The notes beneath the pieces were generated by a model that ran no database searches, was not told the origin of the DNA, and saw nothing but the letters and a program-made list of their open reading frames with translations. Positions 26,626 to 35,696 of a DNA stretch of 64,000 bases are shown piece after piece. The DNA is from Alphaproteobacteria bacterium (lineage in GTDB: Bacteria > Pseudomonadota > Alphaproteobacteria > UBA1280 > UBA6503): positions 84,213-148,212 of the forward strand of contig JAJFIW010000023.1 in assembly GCA_021774615.1 (NCBI GenBank), given 5' to 3'. Each line of letters opens with the position of its first letter. Position 1 is the stretch's first letter. A program made the translations under genes and the position numbers.

Positions 26626-27903
26626 ATGCCTCAAACATTCTTTAATGCGAGCTTGTCGCAAGCAGACCCAGATGTATTTGCTGCCATTAAAGGCGAGTTT
26701 ATCCGCGAACGTGACCAAATAGAGCTTATTGCATCAGAAAATATAGTTTCAAAGGCAGTTTTAGAAGCGCAAGGCAGCGTATTAACAAATAAATATGCTG
26801 AAGGTTATATAGGCAAGCGCTATTACGGTGGTTGTATGTATGCTGATGAGGTAGAACAACTAGCCATTAACCGCTTAAAAGAGCTGTTTGGTGCAGAGTA
26901 CGCCAATGTACAGCCTCATTCAGGCTCGCAAGCTAACCAAGCTGTATTCTATAGCGTGCTTAGCCCTGGCGATAAAATACTTGGTATGTCTTTAGACGCA
27001 GGAGGGCATTTAACGCATGGTTCTTCCGTAAATATATCAGGTAAATTTTTCCAATCGATTCCCTATGGGCTTGACCCTAAAACAGAAACTATCGACTATG
27101 ATGCCATAGCTGAGATTGCTAAACGAGAAAAACCAAAACTAATTATTGCTGGTGCTACTGCATATTCCAGAAAGATTGATTTTGCTAAATTTTCCGAAAT
27201 AGCAAAATCTGTTGATGCTTACCTTATGGTTGATATTGCGCACATCTCGGGGCTAGTAGCCGCAGGTTTGCACCAAAATCCACTCCCATATGCTGACTTT
27301 GTTACATCCACAACCCATAAAACTTTGCGTGGGCCACGAGGTGCTGTCGTGATGACAAACGATAAAAAATTAGCTAAAAAAATAGATAGAGTTGTTTTCC
27401 CAGGTATGCAAGGTGGGCCTTTAATGCATGTTATTGCTGCTAAAGCTGTTGCTTTTGGTGAGGCATTGCAACCATCCTTTAAAGCTTACCAACAACAAGT
27501 TATAAAAAATGCATCTGTATTGGCTACGAAGCTTGCAACTAATAATGTGCGAATTGTTTCTGGCGGTACTGACAACCATTTGATGATAGCAGACCTGCGT
27601 GGGCGTGGGCTTACAGGTAAAGTAGCTGAAGATACCTTGGAAGAGTGCGGTATTACTTGTAATAAAAATACTGTCCCTGACGATCCACAGTCGCCACAGG
27701 TAACGTCTGGCATTCGCCTTGGCTCTCCTGCTGCTACAAGCCGAGGTTTTAAGGAAGCAGAGTTTGAAGCTGTCGCCGATATGATTTGTGAAGTTTTTGA
27801 TTGCCTACAAACCAAACCCGATGGCGATAGCCAGCTTTTTGCCCGAATTCGTGGCGAAGTTAAAGAGCTGTGTAACCGTTATCCTATTTATCCGGAAATT
27901 TAA
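26626..27903 (+). CDS. glyA: Serine hydroxymethyltransferase
   Basis: The 425-residue protein has full family length. It has the N-terminal substrate segment [10 protein letters not shown], the folate-loop [11 protein letters not shown], and the PLP-lysine motif [13 protein letters not shown] (Lys near 231). It converts serine and tetrahydrofolate to glycine and methylene-tetrahydrofolate using pyridoxal phosphate. It sits in the cluster between rpiB and nrdR, with only 3 bp to nrdR. Confidence 0.98.
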   Translation: MPQTFFNASLSQADPDVFAAIKGEFIRERDQIELIASENIVSKAVLEAQGSVLTNKYAEGYIGKRYYGGCMYADEVEQLAINRLKELFGAEYANVQPHSGSQANQAVFYSVLSPGDKILGMSLDAGGHLTHGSSVNISGKFFQSIPYGLDPKTETIDYDAIAEIAKREKPKLIIAGATAYSRKIDFAKFSEIAKSVDAYLMVDIAHISGLVAAGLHQNPLPYADFVTSTTHKTLRGPRGAVVMTNDKKLAKKIDRVVFPGMQGGPLMHVIAAKAVAFGEALQPSFKAYQQQVIKNASVLATKLATNNVRIVSGGTDNHLMIADLRGRGLTGKVAEDTLEECGITCNKNTVPDDPQSPQVTSGIRLGSPAATSRGFKEAEFEAVADMICEVFDCLQTKPDGDSQLFARIRGEVKELCNRYPIYPEI

Positions 27904-27906
27904 ACG

Positions 27907-28353
27907 ATGAAATGTCCTTTCTGTTCTAATTCTGATACGCAAGTTAAAGATTCTCGCCCTTCAGACGATAATAAAGTTATTCGTAGGCGGCGAGAGTGTA
28001 TATCGTGCCACCGCCGTTTTACTACGTTTGAGCGGTTTCAGGTTCAGCAAACTTTGGTTATTAAACGTGATGGTAGCCGTGAGCTATTTGATAGAGACAA
28101 ACTACTGAAAAGCCTTATGATTGCTCTGCGTAAACGCCCTGTAAGCCCAACTATGGTTAATAGCCTTGTTGCCGATATCGAGCAAGAGCTAACAGAAAAT
28201 GGTCAAATTGAAATAAGCTCATCTGAAATTGGTACAGCAGTGCTACAAAAATTAAAATCTGTAGACTTTGTTGGCTATGTGCGTTATGCATCTGTTTACG
28301 ATGGCTTTAATACCATTGGTGATTTCCAAAAACTTTTAAGAGATGCAAATTAG
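27907..28353 (+). CDS. nrdR: Transcriptional repressor NrdR
   Basis: The 148-residue protein has an N-terminal zinc ribbon (CPFC, then CISC) in the family context, followed by an ATP-cone domain (residues ~46-136) with VIKRDGSRE. It senses ATP/dATP and represses ribonucleotide reductase genes. It lies 3 bp after glyA and overlaps the possible nusB start by 11 bp. No nrd genes or clear NrdR boxes are visible here. Confidence 0.97.
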   Translation: MKCPFCSNSDTQVKDSRPSDDNKVIRRRRECISCHRRFTTFERFQVQQTLVIKRDGSRELFDRDKLLKSLMIALRKRPVSPTMVNSLVADIEQELTENGQIEISSSEIGTAVLQKLKSVDFVGYVRYASVYDGFNTIGDFQKLLRDAN

Positions 28354-28831
28354 CACTATGTCTACAGTTATAGAAAATAATTCAGCAGCAGATACAGATA
28401 AAGAAGTCTCTGTTACAGGTAACCCCAAAACAGAAGCCAGATTAATGGCTGTACAAGCACTTTACCAGTATTTGCTAACTAAAGAGGGGCAGGAAGATAT
28501 CCTGCGCCAATTTGTAAGCCGCCATATCCCCGCTCGTAAGGGGGATTCTAAATTATTTGAAATTTTATTTAAGAATTCTATTAGCGAACAAGAGCGCTAT
28601 ATTGAGCTTTTGCAAGCAAATATGGCAGAAAACTGGCGTTGGGATAGGTTAGGTTACGTAGAGCAAGCATTATTATTAGCAGCAACATCCGAGCTTGATG
28701 TGCGCCAAGATACTCCGCTTAAGGTAGTCCTTAACGAGTTTATAACAATAGCACATAGCTATTTTGAGCAGCCAGAAGTAGCATTTATTAATGGTGTTTT
28801 AGACAAAGCAGCAAAGGCTTTGCGTGCTTAA
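28343..28831 (+). CDS. nusB: Transcription antitermination factor NusB
   Basis: The protein of up to 162 residues carries NusB motifs: RLMAVQALYQY, an all-helical core, LDVRQDTPLKVVLNEFITIA, and the C-terminal FINGVLDKAAK. It acts with NusE/S10 in rRNA antitermination. The 5' ATG at 28343 overlaps nrdR; a second ATG at 28358 lies 4 bp after the nrdR stop and is equally plausible. In many relatives riboflavin genes sit between nrdR and nusB; none are here. Confidence 0.93.
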   Translation: MQISTMSTVIENNSAADTDKEVSVTGNPKTEARLMAVQALYQYLLTKEGQEDILRQFVSRHIPARKGDSKLFEILFKNSISEQERYIELLQANMAENWRWDRLGYVEQALLLAATSELDVRQDTPLKVVLNEFITIAHSYFEQPEVAFINGVLDKAAKALRA

Positions 28832-28834
28832 TTT

Positions 28835-28870
28835 GTATCTATCCCCCATTTTGTGGAATAGATACTTTAT
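28835..28870. terminator. Terminator between nusB and the pilin-like cluster
   Basis: An 8-bp outer stem GTATCTAT (28835-28842) / ATAGATAC (28858-28865) with an imperfect inner stem is followed by TTTAT. The left arm shares 13 bases (TATCTATCCCCCA) with the long inverted repeat at 19538. Confidence 0.65.
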
Positions 28871-29445
28871 AAAGACCTACCTAAGCGAACATATAGCGTG
28901 TTTGCAACCCAACGAGCTCTTCCTTGTGTAGTAGGTGCTCCTTCTCCTACCCCGTCAGAATTGTCATTTACTATACTAAAAGCTTCTTGTGGTACATTAT
29001 CAATTTGTAGCCAGTAAAAGCACGATGTGCAAACAAGGTCTGTAAAGTCATTCTGCTCTGCGCGGATAAGGTGCATCTGACCATAATCTTTATGTACTGA
29101 GGCATCGCTTTGTTGTGATTTTAGATATGGTCCTAGCCAGTTAACTCGGAATGGTACTTGAATTTGGGTTACATCATTTAGCGCTTGAAAGCTCTTGATT
29201 TGTAGATCTCCTGTAGCTGTAATTACGCTTGGTATATCGCGCTTAAGATCATATTGCATCCCCTCAACTGATGCTTTATAGACTTCAATCCCTTTAATAA
29301 GGTTTTTTGCCTTAATCTCTGGAATCATTAAGTGCATAGTAGAGCCAGAAATCAGTGCTAATGCACCTAAAATAGCCATGGCAATACGGGCATCAATACC
29401 AAATAAAGCTCCTCTTTGCGTATTTTTCATATTGTTTTTTCCCAT
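28867..29445 (-). CDS. Type IV pilin-like protein, paralogue 3 of 3
   Basis: The 192-residue protein has a short basic leader, then R11-G12-A-L-F-G-I-D18-A-R-I and about 20 hydrophobic residues, as in class III or pseudopilin-like precursors. A WLGPY segment, a YG motif, a CTSC pair and an acidic C-terminal GVGEGAPTTQGR segment are shared in form with the two upstream paralogues. It probably forms a surface filament or part of a secretion pseudopilus. A Met at codon 6 is an alternative start. It is the last gene of the three-gene unit. Confidence 0.75.
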   Translation of the reverse strand: MGKNNMKNTQRGALFGIDARIAMAILGALALISGSTMHLMIPEIKAKNLIKGIEVYKASVEGMQYDLKRDIPSVITATGDLQIKSFQALNDVTQIQVPFRVNWLGPYLKSQQSDASVHKDYGQMHLIRAEQNDFTDLVCTSCFYWLQIDNVPQEAFSIVNDNSDGVGEGAPTTQGRARWVANTLYVRLGRSL

Positions 29446-29459
29446 ATGTAAATTACTAA

Positions 29460-30089
29460 TTAAGGTAAAAGTATTCCTAGCCGTAGGTGTAGCTTTGCGT
29501 TACCACCTGCAATACTATCCCACTGTGCAATCCCTTCTTCTGTAGGTGTGGTTTCTCCACCTCCATCAAGGCGTGTGTCAACTTCTGTAACAATTTCTAT
29601 TGGTACTTCATTAAAGGTAATAAAATAGCTACATTGGCGTGCGATTATTTCTACCCCAGTGCAGTCTGCAGCTGTAATAGTATTAACTTTTTTAATTAAA
29701 GTCATTTCTCCATAGTCTTTATGGAGGTTATTTGTTCTTTCACCAATGTATGGCCCTTGCCAGCTACCAGTAAAAGCTGCTTTAAGTAATGAACTGTCAA
29801 CTAAAGACATAAAAGCATCTGTATTAGCACCAGCACCAGCGTTGGTAATAGCATTGTGGATATTGGTAAGAGTATCTTCTTGCATGTTATCAACAGCGTT
29901 GCTGTATTGGCTGTGTTCTATAAGTAGGTTGTCTATGCGCTTACTATTTATTGTATTAATCATTGTTACGCCTGTAATTAGGCTGATTCCTGCAAAAATA
30001 GACAAGGAAATACGAGCATCAAGCCCGAACATAGCGCCTTTTTGCTGTTTATATAGTTTTTGGGGAATTAATTTAAACATATTTATCAT
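29460..30089 (-). CDS. Type IV pilin-like protein, paralogue 2 of 3
   Basis: The 209-residue protein has a 17-residue basic leader, then G18-A-M-F-G-L-D24-A-R-I and a hydrophobic helix. The globular part keeps WQGPY, DYGEM, a Cys pair separated by ten residues, and GGGETTPTEEG. Its start codon overlaps the stop of the upstream paralogue by one base, so translation is coupled. Prepilin cleavage after G18 is expected by analogy. No prepilin peptidase or assembly ATPase gene is in the window. Confidence 0.75.
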   Translation of the reverse strand: MINMFKLIPQKLYKQQKGAMFGLDARISLSIFAGISLITGVTMINTINSKRIDNLLIEHSQYSNAVDNMQEDTLTNIHNAITNAGAGANTDAFMSLVDSSLLKAAFTGSWQGPYIGERTNNLHKDYGEMTLIKKVNTITAADCTGVEIIARQCSYFITFNEVPIEIVTEVDTRLDGGGETTPTEEGIAQWDSIAGGNAKLHLRLGILLP

Positions 30090-30691
30090 TATCCCGCAGT
30101 TCTAAGAGTTTCAGTGCGGTATCGTAGGGTACGGTTAGCTGTAACACCATCAGCTCTTACTCTTCCCTCGTTAGTAGGGTCAGCTTCAGGTGTTGTACCT
30201 CCATCTTCATCAATATAGGCATTAAAAAAATCCCACCTATCGGAAGGTATATTAGTTAAAACAATCCAAACGAAACAATCGTTATTAATATTGCACGCTG
30301 TTACAAAATCATCTTGAGCATATGTAAGGGTAAAATCACCATAAATAGGGTGGCTTTGGCGGATACCCTCAATATAAGGGCCATTCCATTTGTTTAGATA
30401 CTGCGCTAGAACATTTCCATCCCCTATTTCAATAGCATTAAAATCTTTTATCCCGTCTGAGGTATCAATGGCAAATTGATAAAACACACCCACATCTGTT
30501 TGGATCTGCTCAATAGCATCTTCATAAGCAAGGATTTCTTTGACTAATGCGGCTTTGCCTGCAGAGTCTATCTTAGATATTCCCATGTATCCTGTTATAA
30601 TAGCGATAGTAGAAAATGTCGCTATTGCTATCCGGGCGTCGACCCCGAACATAGCACCACGTTGATTTTGCTTTTTTGTATTATAAAACAT
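30089..30691 (-). CDS. Type IV pilin-like protein, paralogue 1 of 3
   Basis: The 200-residue protein has a 12-residue leader ending in R11-G12, then AMFGVDARI and a hydrophobic helix. It keeps WNGPY, IYGDFTL, a Cys pair separated by five residues, and GGTTPEADPTNEGR. It is first of the tandem set. The three proteins are clearly paralogous by motif order but strongly diverged elsewhere, suggesting different positions in one filament rather than recent copies. Confidence 0.75.
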   Translation of the reverse strand: MFYNTKKQNQRGAMFGVDARIAIATFSTIAIITGYMGISKIDSAGKAALVKEILAYEDAIEQIQTDVGVFYQFAIDTSDGIKDFNAIEIGDGNVLAQYLNKWNGPYIEGIRQSHPIYGDFTLTYAQDDFVTACNINNDCFVWIVLTNIPSDRWDFFNAYIDEDGGTTPEADPTNEGRVRADGVTANRTLRYRTETLRTAG

Positions 30692-30778
30692 TAATATTAA
30701 TCCCCACTACACACCTTTTCTTATGTATTTAAACACAAAATAAAAACTGTCTTTTAAATTTGCTTGGTAGGGGCTGTG

Positions 30779-31204
30779 TTATTGCCCAAAACCTCGCCCA
30801 AGGTTGTCAATCATCTGGTCAATAACTCCCATGGATTGCCCTTGAGTATGAGTTGTTTGCTCTACAGGGGTAATTTTGCGGCCATCTTCATAGCTCTTTT
30901 TATTAATTGAGGCGAGTTTATCATTTTCATCAAAGTTGATAATTAGAACGTTTCTTTCTAGCATATTACTAGGGGATAGGGGCTTATCAACAGTTTTGGT
31001 TGTTATATATAACCATTGTTGGTCGTTAAATGAGCTAACGCTGGACGGGCTTCCTAAAAAGCGTTGTACATCCATTTTATCGTGCCGACCTGTTTGGAGC
31101 ATTGCTATATTTTCCGTAGGCACAATTTGCCCATGGGTATGGTAAACATCGCTACAACCAGAAAGAATTGTAAAACTAGCGGCTATTATAAAAAAGAAGT
31201 TCAT
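30779..31204 (-). CDS. bamE: Outer-membrane assembly lipoprotein BamE (SmpA/OmlA)
   Basis: The 141-residue protein has a lipoprotein signal peptide with lipobox LSGC (Cys17). The BamE core contains LQTGRHDKMDVQRFLGSPS and an aromatic WLYIT strand. It is a small subunit of the BAM complex that inserts beta-barrel proteins. It is divergent from the CBP3 chaperone gene, an arrangement common in alphaproteobacteria. Confidence 0.9.
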   Translation of the reverse strand: MNFFFIIAASFTILSGCSDVYHTHGQIVPTENIAMLQTGRHDKMDVQRFLGSPSSVSSFNDQQWLYITTKTVDKPLSPSNMLERNVLIINFDENDKLASINKKSYEDGRKITPVEQTTHTQGQSMGVIDQMIDNLGRGFGQ

Positions 31205-31318
31205 GGTGCTAACTCAATTATTAATTACTATAGTTAACTTATACCTTAAAATGGGTGTTATTTAAAGAATAACATGCTATAAAAATATACTATAATATTG
31301 CTAATAAAAGGATGTTAG

Positions 31319-31843
31319 ATGTTTGGGTTTTTAAGGAAAAATACTGATACACAAGACAAGGGTGTACAACTATTTGGAGTGGCCCTAGCACGTGCTAAGA
31401 GCCAGTTCCCAGCAGCTTTTATAGATTTAGCCCCCGCGGATGATGAACCACTGCGTTTGCAGCGCATTGAGGCAATTTCTTTAGCTATGAGCGTAATGCT
31501 ATGGCGTTTGAAGAAAGATTCAGACATATCAGATATAGCGCAAGCTGCCCATGATAGCATGTTTTTAAGTTTTGACCGTTCTTTGCGAGAGTCTGGTGTG
31601 GGGGATATGGGCGTGTCTCATCGAGTGAAGAAATATGCACAAGGTTTTTATGGCCGCCTTGAGAGCTACACTATAGCCCTTGATAAAAATGATATTGAGT
31701 TACTTTCAAGCGCAATTAAAAGAAATATTGGTACAGATGACTATAGCAGTGAAGGAATTGCTGTGGAAACTTTATCGTGGGCGCAAAAACTAAATGCAAC
31801 AGGCTTTGAAGATCTATTGAAAATTGGTAAAATAACCCAATAA
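31319..31843 (+). CDS. Ubiquinol-cytochrome c chaperone (CBP3/UQCC1 family)
   Basis: The 174-residue helical protein fits the CBP3 domain: an N-terminal ALARAKSQFPAAF, a central LSFDRSLRESGVGDMGVSHRVKKYAQGFYGRL and a C-terminal helix. The family helps assemble cytochrome b into complex III. Its presence implies an aerobic bc1-type chain. The DUF177 gene follows 41 bp later. Confidence 0.9.
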   Translation: MFGFLRKNTDTQDKGVQLFGVALARAKSQFPAAFIDLAPADDEPLRLQRIEAISLAMSVMLWRLKKDSDISDIAQAAHDSMFLSFDRSLRESGVGDMGVSHRVKKYAQGFYGRLESYTIALDKNDIELLSSAIKRNIGTDDYSSEGIAVETLSWAQKLNATGFEDLLKIGKITQ

Positions 31844-31884
31844 TATTAATTAACTTTAATAATTAGATATAAGAGACTAAACCA

Positions 31885-32403
31885 ATGATGACAGATTACC
31901 GTGCAGAGTTCACTCGTAAACCAGAGACTGTTACTTTCGATATAAAATCTTTTAAACCAGGTAAGTACAGAGTTTCAGGAACATTAGCTAAAGAGTGGTG
32001 GCATTCTGTTTGCCGCGAGCTAAAAGTCCCAGAAGTAGGGGGAGGGTCTGTCGATCTTGTGTTGGATGTTACACCTCCAGTTGTTCGGATTACGGGGCAA
32101 ATCAAGACAATGTTCCAGAGGGAATGTGTAAGAAGTCTAGAAATATTTGATGATGAAAACAACTATACCATAGACGAGAGCCTTACATGGCAAGAAGATG
32201 GTGCTGATGAAAGAGTTTTATTTCATGAGGGTACAGATCTAGATATGGGTGAGTATATCCGTCAGCAAATAATTCTTCATTTCGACCTTCATCCAATTAA
32301 AGTAGATGGAGAGCGCGGGGGAATTATTGTAAGTGATGGACTTGACGGCATAGAAGACGATATTGAGAACCCTTTTGCTGTTTTAGGCCAATTAAAAAAA
32401 TAG
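31885..32403 (+). CDS. DUF177/YceD family protein
   Basis: The 172-residue protein has the DUF177 layout. A beta-rich core holds the segment QIKTMFQRECVRSLE, in which QC is replaced by EC. An acidic region follows, then the C-terminal ENPFAVLGQLKK typical of the family. It is linked to 23S rRNA processing in E. coli and plants. It precedes rpmF, the classical neighbour. The first two codons are both ATG. Confidence 0.88.
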   Translation: MMTDYRAEFTRKPETVTFDIKSFKPGKYRVSGTLAKEWWHSVCRELKVPEVGGGSVDLVLDVTPPVVRITGQIKTMFQRECVRSLEIFDDENNYTIDESLTWQEDGADERVLFHEGTDLDMGEYIRQQIILHFDLHPIKVDGERGGIIVSDGLDGIEDDIENPFAVLGQLKK

Positions 32404-32521
32404 ATTAATTATTTTTATAAAATCTTCACTTGCATGGATCTATAAAAGTGGCTATAGTCCCGTCGATGTATGACCTTGTTAGGTTAATACATTCCAATTT
32501 TATTTATGAAGAGATTGAACA

Positions 32522-32725
32522 ATGGCAGTACCAAAGAGTAAGATTACACCTTCACGACGTGGAATGCGTCGTTCGCACGACAGCTTGGCAGCTAGCTCAT
32601 ACCATGAGTGCCCTAACTGTGGCGAAACTAAGCGCCCACACCACGTTTGTGGTTCTTGTGGGTTTTATGGTGACCGTGAGGTTGTTAGCCAGAAGGTTGT
32701 TCTTGAAACACAAGAAGCAGAGTAA
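32522..32725 (+). CDS. rpmF: 50S ribosomal protein L32
   Basis: The 67-residue protein begins [16 protein letters not shown] and has the zinc-ribbon pattern CPNC...CGSC. It is a late-assembling protein of the large subunit. In most proteobacteria plsX lies between rpmF and fabH; here a terminator and fabH follow directly. Confidence 0.98.
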   Translation: MAVPKSKITPSRRGMRRSHDSLAASSYHECPNCGETKRPHHVCGSCGFYGDREVVSQKVVLETQEAE

Positions 32726-32748
32726 TTTTCTCTGTGGGTTGTTTTAGT

Positions 32749-32773
32749 AAAAAGGGGTAGGTTACCCCTTTTT
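32749..32773 (+). terminator. Intrinsic terminator after rpmF
   Basis: An A-run plus GGGGTA (32754-32759), a 3-nt loop, TACCCC (32763-32768) and five T's form an 11-bp stem. Confidence 0.9.
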
Positions 32774-32813
32774 CTGTTGCTTTATAGCGATAAAATATAA
32801 GGGATAATATACG

Positions 32814-33797
32814 ATGAAGTTCCATTCTGTTATTACTGCCACTGGCTCGTACTTGCCTGAAAACATTGTTACCAATGACGATTTAGCAAAAAAAGTAGAT
32901 ACTTCTGACGAGTGGATTCGTACTCGAACTGGTATCTGTAGTCGCCATATTGGCCAAGAGCACGAAACTACTAGCATGATGTCAACTAAGGCTGCCGAGC
33001 GTGCTTTAGAAATGGCTGGCCTTACAGGTGACGATATTGACCTAATTATCGTCGGAACAGTTTCCCCTAACCATACTTTCCCGAGTGTGGCATGCCTTAT
33101 ACAGCAAAATATAGGTATGAAGAATGGTGGAGCAGCTTTTGATTTACAAGGCGCGTGTAGCGGCTTTCTTTATGGCCTACACCTTGCCGACAGCCAAATA
33201 AAACTAGGTGTTACTAAACGAGCATTAGTTATTGGCGCAGAAAAATTCTCGGCTTATTTAAACTGGGAGGACCGCGCAACCAGTGTTTTATTTGGTGATG
33301 GAGCAGGTGCCGTTATCCTTGAAGCAAAGGAAAACACAGAAGGCACACCATACGGCTTGCTAGGAACAAAAGTCCATGCTGATGGTGACCATGCCGATTT
33401 ACTTATAAGTGAAGGTGGGGTATCTACAACAGGTACTGGGCGGATCATTATGAATGGTCGTGAAGTGTTTCGTCATGCGGTGCGTTCGATGGTTGATGCA
33501 GTTGCACCATTACTTACTGAAAATAACATGACAACTCAAGATATATCTTGGCTTATTCCACATCAGGCAAATTTGCGTATTATTGAAGCTGTATCTAAAC
33601 AGCTTGATATGCCACTAGAAAAAATTATTCAAACTGTTTCAGAACATGCAAATACGTCTGCGGCATCTATCCCGCTTGCCTTGGATAACGCCAACCACCG
33701 TGGGTTATTGAAGCAAGACGATATGCTTCTGATGAGTGCATTTGGCTCGGGATTTACATGGGCTGGAGCATTAATTAGATGGCAAGAAATAAAATAA
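32814..33797 (+). CDS. fabH: 3-oxoacyl-ACP synthase III
   Basis: The 327-residue protein has the full FabH triad: Cys115 in GACSGF, His in LIPHQAN and Asn in HANTSAA. It starts fatty-acid synthesis by condensing acetyl-CoA with malonyl-ACP. It is separated from rpmF by a terminator and has its own terminator, so it appears to be a single-gene unit. Its usual partners plsX and ihfA are missing from this locus. Confidence 0.97.
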   Translation: MKFHSVITATGSYLPENIVTNDDLAKKVDTSDEWIRTRTGICSRHIGQEHETTSMMSTKAAERALEMAGLTGDDIDLIIVGTVSPNHTFPSVACLIQQNIGMKNGGAAFDLQGACSGFLYGLHLADSQIKLGVTKRALVIGAEKFSAYLNWEDRATSVLFGDGAGAVILEAKENTEGTPYGLLGTKVHADGDHADLLISEGGVSTTGTGRIIMNGREVFRHAVRSMVDAVAPLLTENNMTTQDISWLIPHQANLRIIEAVSKQLDMPLEKIIQTVSEHANTSAASIPLALDNANHRGLLKQDDMLLMSAFGSGFTWAGALIRWQEIK

Positions 33798-33845
33798 TTT
33801 GCCTAAAGCTGCTTTTATATGTTGACTTTAGGTCGTAATTTCCTT

Positions 33846-33880
33846 AAAAAAGCCATTACTGCCTTGGCAGATGCTTTTTT
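33846..33880 (+). terminator. Intrinsic terminator after fabH
   Basis: AAAAAAGC (33846-33853) pairs with GCTTTTTT (33873-33880), and an inner stem CTGCC-TT-GGCAG caps it. Confidence 0.85.
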
Positions 33881-33950
33881 GTGGATTATAAAGAGTATTC
33901 AAGTTAAGTGCAGAGTGATTTAAACAAATTTTTGAGTGAGAGACAGACAG

Positions 33951-34412
33951 ATGAAACTGACTGCAAGTATGAAAAACACAGATGTAACACGTGAGTGGCT
34001 AGTTATTGACGCTGCTGATCAACCATTAGGCCGTATGTCTAGCGTTATTGCTAGTATGCTACGTGGTAAGCACAAGCCTTCATTCACACCACACACCGAC
34101 ACAGGTGATAACATTATTGTTATCAACGCTGAAAAGGTTCGTCTATCTGGACGTAAGGCTGACCAAATGGAACACCATTGGCACACAGGTCACCCAGGTG
34201 GTATAAAATCTATTAAAGTAGGGCACGAGCTATCTGGTAAGCACCCAGAGCGCGTTGTTGAACGTAGCGTAAAGCGTATGATGCCTAAAGAGAGCCCTCT
34301 TGCACGTGCGATGTTTACTAAACTACATATTTATGCGGGCGCAGAGCATCCTCATGCCGCTCAAAAACCAAAACAATTTGATATCAGTTCTCTGATAGCC
34401 AAAAAAGCTTAG
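33951..34412 (+). CDS. rplM: 50S ribosomal protein L13
   Basis: The 153-residue protein carries WLVIDAADQPLGRMSS and the NAEKVRLSGRK segment typical of L13. The ATG at 33951 gives the family start (KLTASMKNTD); a GTG five codons upstream is also in frame but unlikely. It is co-transcribed with rpsI, 25 bp downstream, as in most bacteria. Confidence 0.97.
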   Translation: MKLTASMKNTDVTREWLVIDAADQPLGRMSSVIASMLRGKHKPSFTPHTDTGDNIIVINAEKVRLSGRKADQMEHHWHTGHPGGIKSIKVGHELSGKHPERVVERSVKRMMPKESPLARAMFTKLHIYAGAEHPHAAQKPKQFDISSLIAKKA

Positions 34413-34437
34413 TCTTATTTAAAGGAAAGCAGAAAAC

Positions 34438-34863
34438 ATGGGTATTGCTCAAAGTATTAAAGCAGCAGATAAAAAAGCAGGTCGCTTTTACGCAACAGGC
34501 AAAAGAAAAAGCGCGATTGCTCGCGTTTGGCTTACACGTGGTAAAGGTGTATTTAACGTGAATGGCGAAACTTTAGAAAAATATTTCGCACGTCCTATTT
34601 CACAAATGGTTATTATGCAACCTCTACAAGAAGTTCAAGCAGCTGGTAAGTTTGACATTAACATTACTGTTATCGGTGGTGGTAAGTCTGGTCAAGCAGG
34701 TGCAGTACGCCACGGTATCTCTAAAGCTTTGGTAGAAATTGACGAAGCTAACCGTCCTCCGCTGAAAAAACGTGGTTTCTTAACCCGTGATGCTCGTGTT
34801 GTAGAACGTAAAAAATACGGCCGCCGCAAAGCTCGTCGTAGTACACAGTTCTCGAAACGTTAG
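34438..34863 (+). CDS. rpsI: 30S ribosomal protein S9
   Basis: The 141-residue protein has the S9 core [14 protein letters not shown] and the basic C-terminal tail ending in STQFSKR, whose last residues reach the P-site tRNA. A strong terminator follows 35 bp later. Confidence 0.98.
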   Translation: MGIAQSIKAADKKAGRFYATGKRKSAIARVWLTRGKGVFNVNGETLEKYFARPISQMVIMQPLQEVQAAGKFDINITVIGGGKSGQAGAVRHGISKALVEIDEANRPPLKKRGFLTRDARVVERKKYGRRKARRSTQFSKR

Positions 34864-34898
34864 TACGTATCTGCGTTTACGCAGACACTACAATTACA

Positions 34899-34930
34899 AA
34901 AAAGCACTTCCCTCGGGAAGTGCTTTTTAT
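34899..34930. terminator. Intrinsic terminator after rpsI
   Basis: AAAAAGCACTTCCC (34899-34912) is fully complementary to 34915-34928, with T's on the right and A's on the left, so it works in both directions. A small hairpin, TCTGCG-TTTA-CGCAGA, precedes it at 34870-34885. Confidence 0.95.
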
Positions 34931-34996
34931 TTGATACTACGCTAAAAAAAATAACTAGTTTGGTTAAACTTCATCGCTAGAGATTTTTTATAGTGG

Positions 34997-35674
34997 CTAA
35001 CCAACTTTTGTAGCTGTTTCCATGTCTAATAGTGCCTTAATAAAAGCCTTGTGCGGTGCCGATGCCTCGATAGTAGATATTTTACCATCTATAACAGGTA
35101 GGTGGTAGTTTAAGAATGTGCTATCACTAGTTAGGCTTTTGTGTGGGCGTTCGTAAGGGAATACTCCAAGAATAGCATTTTTTACTATAATTTGCCCCGC
35201 ACGTATTTTCTCGATACCTGATGAATTAGCAAATGCTTGGATAATTATGTCCTCAGGTGCAACAATAGCTGCTAGTAGTGGGTCTATGAAAATTTGGGTG
35301 TCTAGCGAGCCAAGCTTGCCAGTTAGAATACTGTTGCTAGTTAATTCTTCTTCACTTAGAACATCCATAATCTCGATATGGCTATCTAGTAGGTCAGAAG
35401 GGGTAACACAACCATTTTTATCCAAAAGGGCAGCAACTTTATCAGCTTGAGAAGCTTCAAATACAACAAACTCGCCTTTTTCTGCTTTGTGGGTAAGCGG
35501 AGCAATGCCAGCAGCCATACATTCGGCTAGATTGCTTTCAACCATTAATTCCCCACCTTCAGAAAGGAGTACAGCCTTTTGTGGTTTGCGAGCAATAAAC
35601 ACTGGTGCAGACTCGAACATAGCCAATAGTTCTGGTAAGTGCACGGTTCTGTAGTTTTTTTGGTCTGTTGTCAT
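34997..35674 (-). CDS. Unknown protein, 225 aa
   Basis: I do not recognise this protein. It is soluble, with alternating strands and helices, and no signal or membrane segment. The segment FVVFEASQADKVAALL and the following acidic helix have no motif I can name. AAGGG and GAG precede the ATG. It is convergent with rpsI and divergent from the coiled-coil gene. Confidence 0.7.
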   Translation of the reverse strand: MTTDQKNYRTVHLPELLAMFESAPVFIARKPQKAVLLSEGGELMVESNLAECMAAGIAPLTHKAEKGEFVVFEASQADKVAALLDKNGCVTPSDLLDSHIEIMDVLSEEELTSNSILTGKLGSLDTQIFIDPLLAAIVAPEDIIIQAFANSSGIEKIRAGQIIVKNAILGVFPYERPHKSLTSDSTFLNYHLPVIDGKISTIEASAPHKAFIKALLDMETATKVG

Positions 35675-35696
35675 CTCTTTGCCCTTTCAGCTTATT

